Origin: Spirosoma aureum
Lineage (GTDB): Bacteria; Bacteroidota; Bacteroidia; Cytophagales; Spirosomataceae
Assembly: GCF_011604685.1 (NCBI RefSeq)
Contig: NZ_CP050063.1
Coordinates: 7,729,001-7,793,000, forward strand
DNA length: 64,000 bases
Reading direction: 5' to 3'
A program made the position numbers and the translations under genes. Of this stretch, positions 61,242 to 64,000 are shown piece by piece (the first letter of the stretch is position 1; the number at the start of each line of letters is the position of its first letter). The notes beneath the pieces are model-generated. The model was not told the DNA's origin. It did no database searches and was given only the letters and a program-made list of their open reading frames with translations.

Positions 61242-62179
61242 AGATTCGATTCTTTCAACCATCCGATAATCAGCCGAGCAATAAATCGGAGCCCGCGTTC
61301 ATTAGGAAAAACCAGTTTCAAACCTGGAGTGAATCCGAAAGGCAGTTTCTACGTGACAACTGGGAAACGAAAACGACGCAAGAAATTGCGGAAGCCCTGA
61401 ATCGACCCAAAGCTGGCGTTCAGACCTACGCCTGGCGATTCCTAAAACTCAAAAAGTCGCCCGAGGCCAAGTTTATGGCCGCCAGTAAAGGCCAACAATC
61501 GCGTAAGGATGCCTATACCGAAGCGGAAAAACAATACCTGCGCGATCACTGGCAAACGATGACGATCCAACAGATGGCGGATGCATTGGGTCGAAAAGCC
61601 GGTTCCGTCAAGTCGATGGGACAAAAGAAGATGAGACTCAAAAAAACGCATGAGTCGCTGAGTACACTCAGTAAGCGTTTGAATGCAGGCCAGTTTAAAA
61701 AAGGCAGTATATCCTCAAACGCTATCCTTGATGAGGCCATGCCGATTCGCATTCGACACAGCCATAAAAAAAGGGGTGGGCTAGCCTATAAATGGATTCG
61801 GGTCGCCTGGAAAAAATGGATTATGTACCATGTCTATCTCTGGGAGCAGGCTTATGGCCCCGCTCCGGAAGGCATGATCGTCGTCTTCAAAAACAAAGAT
61901 ACCATGGACTGTCGACTCGATAACCTGGAATTGATCACCCGACAGGAACACGCCATCCGCAATTCGGGCAGTATCAATCTGCCTGACGGCTACGTCGCCC
62001 ACCTGCTGGCTGTTCGAAATCCCGAGCTTCAGCAGGAGCTACTCCAGTATCCGGAACTGCTCGAGCTAAAACGCAATCAGATTCACTTAGAACGTACCCT
62101 AAAACAACTTACGGCCCATGCAAACTCAGACGCCAATAACCCAGTCCCTGCCGGATCAGATCAAGCAGACGCTTGCTAA
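61238..62179 (+). CDS. Tandem HTH plus HNH_3-like DNA-binding protein
   Basis: 313 residues. Two similar Myb/SANT-like helix-turn-helix units (about 28-72 and 92-136; WSESERQFLRDNW and YTEAEKQYLRDHW) are followed by an HNH_3-type domain (about 185-245; LDNLELITRQEH with Asn229). At the position where active HNH_3 domains have a His-His pair, this protein has Phe217-Lys218, so nuclease activity is doubtful. The last part is helical. It may be a DNA-binding factor derived from a homing nuclease. Its 3' end overlaps the next gene by 62 bases. Confidence 0.78.
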   Translation: MKIRFFQPSDNQPSNKSEPAFIRKNQFQTWSESERQFLRDNWETKTTQEIAEALNRPKAGVQTYAWRFLKLKKSPEAKFMAASKGQQSRKDAYTEAEKQYLRDHWQTMTIQQMADALGRKAGSVKSMGQKKMRLKKTHESLSTLSKRLNAGQFKKGSISSNAILDEAMPIRIRHSHKKRGGLAYKWIRVAWKKWIMYHVYLWEQAYGPAPEGMIVVFKNKDTMDCRLDNLELITRQEHAIRNSGSINLPDGYVAHLLAVRNPELQQELLQYPELLELKRNQIHLERTLKQLTAHANSDANNPVPAGSDQADAC

Positions 62180-62762
62180 AGCTAAAGGCAAATACTTTAT
62201 TCTGCCCAGTGGCCAGACGCGCCGGCTGGATGATTTCGAGATCGACGCCAAAAACAGCACAACCACGCTGCACTTTGAGAAAGAAAAAGCCAAGTCGTTT
62301 GCTAATCTGGTCTTTCTGGAGAAATGGAACTACTACATGCCGATTTCGGCCGATCTGGCTCCCCAGGAAGCAGTGCTGGTACAAGCAACATCCATTCCTG
62401 AAGCCCGGCCTATTGTGCCCAAGCCTGCTCCCTCCGCACCCTTACCGACTCAAAAGCCAGTTGATCCCCCGGCCGTTATGGCTGAGGTTGACTCAGCTCC
62501 CATGGAAGTGGCTTCGGCCACTCCCATGCCGATCGAGCAGATCCAGCAGCACGCTACAGGCCTACTTGGTTTAGGCGATCTGGGGCGCATTCTCGACGAG
62601 CAGTTAGCGAAGGTGCAGCGGGATCCTAAAGCGATCGCTCAGGCCAAGGTGATCAATGACCTGGCTAAATCCAAGATTGATATGGCCCGGGTGCGCGTCG
62701 ATGCGATCCGGCTGCTGAAAGATTTAATCAAGCCGGGCAATGATCCGGCGGCTAACAGTTAA
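62118..62762 (+). CDS. Hypothetical element protein with Pro/Ala linker
   Basis: 214 residues: a small N-terminal domain (KAKGKYFILPSGQTRRLDDFEI), a Pro/Ala-rich linker (about 95-140) and a helical C-terminus (LGRILDEQLAKVQRDPKAIA). No family recognised. The start at 62118 overlaps the previous gene by 62 bases; a later start would cut the N-terminal domain. Confidence 0.62.
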   Translation: MQTQTPITQSLPDQIKQTLAKAKGKYFILPSGQTRRLDDFEIDAKNSTTTLHFEKEKAKSFANLVFLEKWNYYMPISADLAPQEAVLVQATSIPEARPIVPKPAPSAPLPTQKPVDPPAVMAEVDSAPMEVASATPMPIEQIQQHATGLLGLGDLGRILDEQLAKVQRDPKAIAQAKVINDLAKSKIDMARVRVDAIRLLKDLIKPGNDPAANS

Positions 62763-62765
62763 CCC

Positions 62766-63158
62766 ATGCAAGCAACAACTGTGCAGGATCCGCTCGCCGA
62801 TAAACGGGCGGACCTGGTCTTTAAAATCATGGCGGCCGTCGGCTTCATGCTCGATGCGCTGGACGCGCTGGATCATGCCACCCCCGGCGGTAAACAGCAG
62901 GTATTTCGGGCCGGACTGAAGAATGCCGCCCAGAAATTTAAACTCCAGCTCGAAACCGCTGAAGCGCACATTGCGGGCCACAACTACCACGATCGCGAGC
63001 AGGCCATGGATCAGATGGCCGAATCCTACCAGGTGATGGATAACCTGCTAACGATTATGCTCCAGGCGAGCCTGAAGCTCACGCCCGCAGCCATGGAGCT
63101 GATGAACAACGAAATGATCGGAGTCGCCACCAAATGGGGAATTAAACTGGAGGAGTAG
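62766..63158 (+). CDS. Hypothetical helical element protein
   Basis: 130 residues, almost all helical, starting four bases after the previous stop. Unrecognised. Met-rich C-terminal segments (MDNLLTIMLQASLKLTPAAM) suggest a packed helical bundle. Confidence 0.6.
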   Translation: MQATTVQDPLADKRADLVFKIMAAVGFMLDALDALDHATPGGKQQVFRAGLKNAAQKFKLQLETAEAHIAGHNYHDREQAMDQMAESYQVMDNLLTIMLQASLKLTPAAMELMNNEMIGVATKWGIKLEE

Positions 63159-63168
63159 AAGTCAAATC

Positions 63169-63591
63169 ATGCTCAATTACACGACTAAAATCGAGGCTGC
63201 TAAAACCGTAGGAGAGATTCAGCAGACCCTTTCAAAAAATGGCGTCCGTAAAATCGTCGTCGATTACGATTCGGAGGGCAATCCAATTGCTTTGACGTTT
63301 GTCATTGACTGGAATAATATCCCGACTCTCTACGCATTGCCCTGCCGGTGGGAAGGCGTATTGAAAGTGCTCAATCGATCACCTAAAGTCACCAAGGCCA
63401 ACCGCACCAAAGAGCAGGCGCTGCGCGTTGCCTGGCGAATCCTGAAGGATTGGATCGAGGCTCAGCTGGCGATCACGGAAGCCGAGCTGGCCAGCGTACC
63501 CGAAGTGTTTTTGCCCTACCTGGTGACCAGTACGGGCGACACGCTTTATAGCCGAGCGATCGCTGATCAACGCTTGCTGCCACTACCCTAA
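63169..63591 (+). CDS. Conserved phage protein of unknown function
   Basis: 140 residues. I recognise the general pattern of a phage and integrative-element family: KTVGEIQQTLSKNGVRKIVVDYD at the N-terminus, LPCRWEGVLKVL in the middle, EQALRVAWRILKDWIEAQLA, then EVFLPYLVTSTGDTLY. The function of the family is unknown. It is the last gene of the long operon, since a terminator follows 115 bases later. Confidence 0.75.
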   Translation: MLNYTTKIEAAKTVGEIQQTLSKNGVRKIVVDYDSEGNPIALTFVIDWNNIPTLYALPCRWEGVLKVLNRSPKVTKANRTKEQALRVAWRILKDWIEAQLAITEAELASVPEVFLPYLVTSTGDTLYSRAIADQRLLPLP

Positions 63592-63706
63592 CTACTCACT
63601 AATAATAATCACAATGGGGCCCGGACTATACCGACTGGGAGTTGGTGGCAACAGGCGGCTACGTTGGCCTGAAAAACTCTGGAGAGAAGTGGTAATCGCC
63701 GACCTC

Positions 63707-63734
63707 AAAAGCGTGACCATCTGGTCACGCTTTT
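63707..63734 (+). terminator. Terminator of the early operon
   Basis: Arms 63707-63719 and 63722-63734 form a 13-bp perfect stem with a minimal loop and a short T-run. Confidence 0.75.
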
Positions 63735-63801
63735 AGTATATAATTGCCAGAAGGTAGGCATTATCTTCAACCTCATCGTTGCCGAGAGTTTCCGCCATCT
63801 T

Positions 63802-63841
63802 CCTGGCTTTACTGGTCGCCACGGAGAACAGTAAAGCCAGG
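63802..63841. repeat. Second perfect hairpin
   Basis: CCTGGCTTTACTG (63802-63814) pairs exactly with 63829-63841 across 14 bases. It lacks a T-run. It may be a back-up terminator, an operator, or a structural element. Confidence 0.6.
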
Positions 63842-63884
63842 CTTATACCACCGACTGGAAACAGATCCTAAAAGCATCCTGAGC

Positions 63885-63892
63885 TACCTTTG
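63885..63892 (+). promoter_or_regulatory. Bacteroidota -7 promoter element
   Basis: TACCTTTG is an exact TAnnTTTG consensus, 22 bases before the ATG at 63915. No clear -33 TTG is seen at 19-21 bases upstream, so the promoter may need an activator. Confidence 0.55.
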
Positions 63893-63914
63893 TGCTCTTA
63901 ACCATCGTAGCGAC

Positions 63915-64000
63915 ATGGAGATCACACATGAGGTATTGATTCATCAGGGGTTTATGCCGGATACGGGCCGGCCGGGCCGCTACAATTATCGGGGCTTTCA
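63915..64000 (+). CDS. Partial CDS at window end
   Basis: The ATG at 63915 opens a frame that runs off the edge after 28 residues (MEITHEVLIHQGFMPD...). It follows a consensus -7 box and a terminator, so it starts a new transcription unit of the element. Too short to identify. Confidence 0.6.
   Translation, partial: MEITHEVLIHQGFMPDTGRPGRYNYRGF

Larger units (their letters stand above)
63592..63914. other. Gap with terminator, second hairpin and promoter
   Basis: About 320 bases between two transcription units. A 40-codon frame (63614-63736) ends inside the terminator stem and is doubtful. The two hairpins and the promoter are listed separately. Confidence 0.5.
49042..64000. mobile_element. 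Integrative element or prophage, left part
   Basis: The region begins at the tRNA-Pro 3' fragment and continues past the window. It contains an S24 autocleaving repressor, repeat-rich control DNA, and a run of small overlapping plus-strand genes, including primase/helicase, SSB-like, MazG-like and HNH proteins. No housekeeping gene is found within. The organisation (repressor on one strand, early replication genes on the other) is that of a temperate phage. Integrase, terminase and virion genes are not in view, so a plasmid-like or satellite element is also possible. Confidence 0.75.

Noticed and set aside
63614..63736. 40-codon frame after the last operon gene
   Set aside because: Its end lies inside the terminator stem, and composition is unconvincing; it may be a chance frame.
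50087..64000. Diversity-generating retroelement, retron or toxin-antitoxin system
   Set aside because: I looked for a reverse transcriptase, template/variable repeats, or a recognisable toxin or antitoxin and saw none in this stretch.

Overview
The window looks like a chromosomal stretch of a Bacteroidota member of the order Cytophagales, most likely Spirosoma or a close relative. The support is a type IX secretion (CHU_C / gliding-motility) C-terminal domain, promoters of the Bacteroidota type TTG-N19-21-TAnnTTTG, a DUF3127 SSB-like protein, the birA / rsfS / ftsH gene order, and protein families typical of soil Cytophagales (GH9 cellulase, DUF1080 protein, PafA-like phosphatase, CHASE3 hybrid kinases). 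The genus is inferred from overall protein flavour, not from a marker gene.

Positions 1-46,320 are ordinary chromosome. From left to right: M20 amidohydrolase, NagB-like isomerase, PhoD-like phosphatase, lysA and yebC; a large secreted type B T9SS protein; a GT2 glycosyltransferase and an orphan circularly permuted ATP-grasp protein; a PepSY-like lipoprotein; an Ldh-type dehydrogenase; aroA; a phytanoyl-CoA dioxygenase-like enzyme; a structured intergenic region that may be a small RNA; a cupin; and a secreted carbohydrate block (DUF1080 protein, sorbosone-dehydrogenase-like propeller fused to a blue-copper domain, GH9 cellulase). Next come an FMN alpha-hydroxyacid oxidase; a five-gene signalling operon (REC-PAS kinase, CHASE3-HAMP-GAF hybrid kinase with three receivers, single receiver, CheR, CheB) without CheA or an MCP; a secreted esterase; an acyl-CoA synthetase; a phosphodiesterase; ftsH, rsfS and birA; a PafA-like phosphatase; a fatty-acid hydroxylase; a polyprenyl diphosphate synthase and a patatin. 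Many gene ends carry unusually long, sometimes perfect hairpins, several of which contain the stop codons of the neighbouring genes.

Positions 45,100-49,000 are a scar zone: a glycerophosphodiester phosphodiesterase missing its N-terminus, an IS transposase fragment, an intact tRNA-Arg(TCT), a YiaA/B-type membrane gene, and about 2 kb of decayed sequence.

From about 49,042 to the right edge lies the left part of an integrative element, probably a prophage. Its boundary is marked by a bare 3' end of a tRNA-Pro gene with its terminator, which is the expected remnant of integration into a tRNA. Inside are a LexA/S24-type self-cleaving repressor on the minus strand, operator-like repeats, and one long plus-strand run of about 25 tightly packed, often ATGA-overlapping small genes (50,087-63,591). 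This run holds a replication module: a CHC2 zinc-finger gene overlapping out of frame with a TOPRIM + AAA+ helicase gene, followed by an array of twelve TGTAGT/ACTACA repeats with 11-bp phasing (candidate origin), a MazG-like NTP pyrophosphohydrolase, a DUF3127 SSB-like protein with an acidic LPF tail, and two HNH-type proteins. Most other genes in the run are unrecognised. No integrase or virion genes lie in the window; they would be expected beyond 64,000. A terminator near 63,720 and a consensus promoter at 63,885 show that a new transcription unit begins at the right edge.
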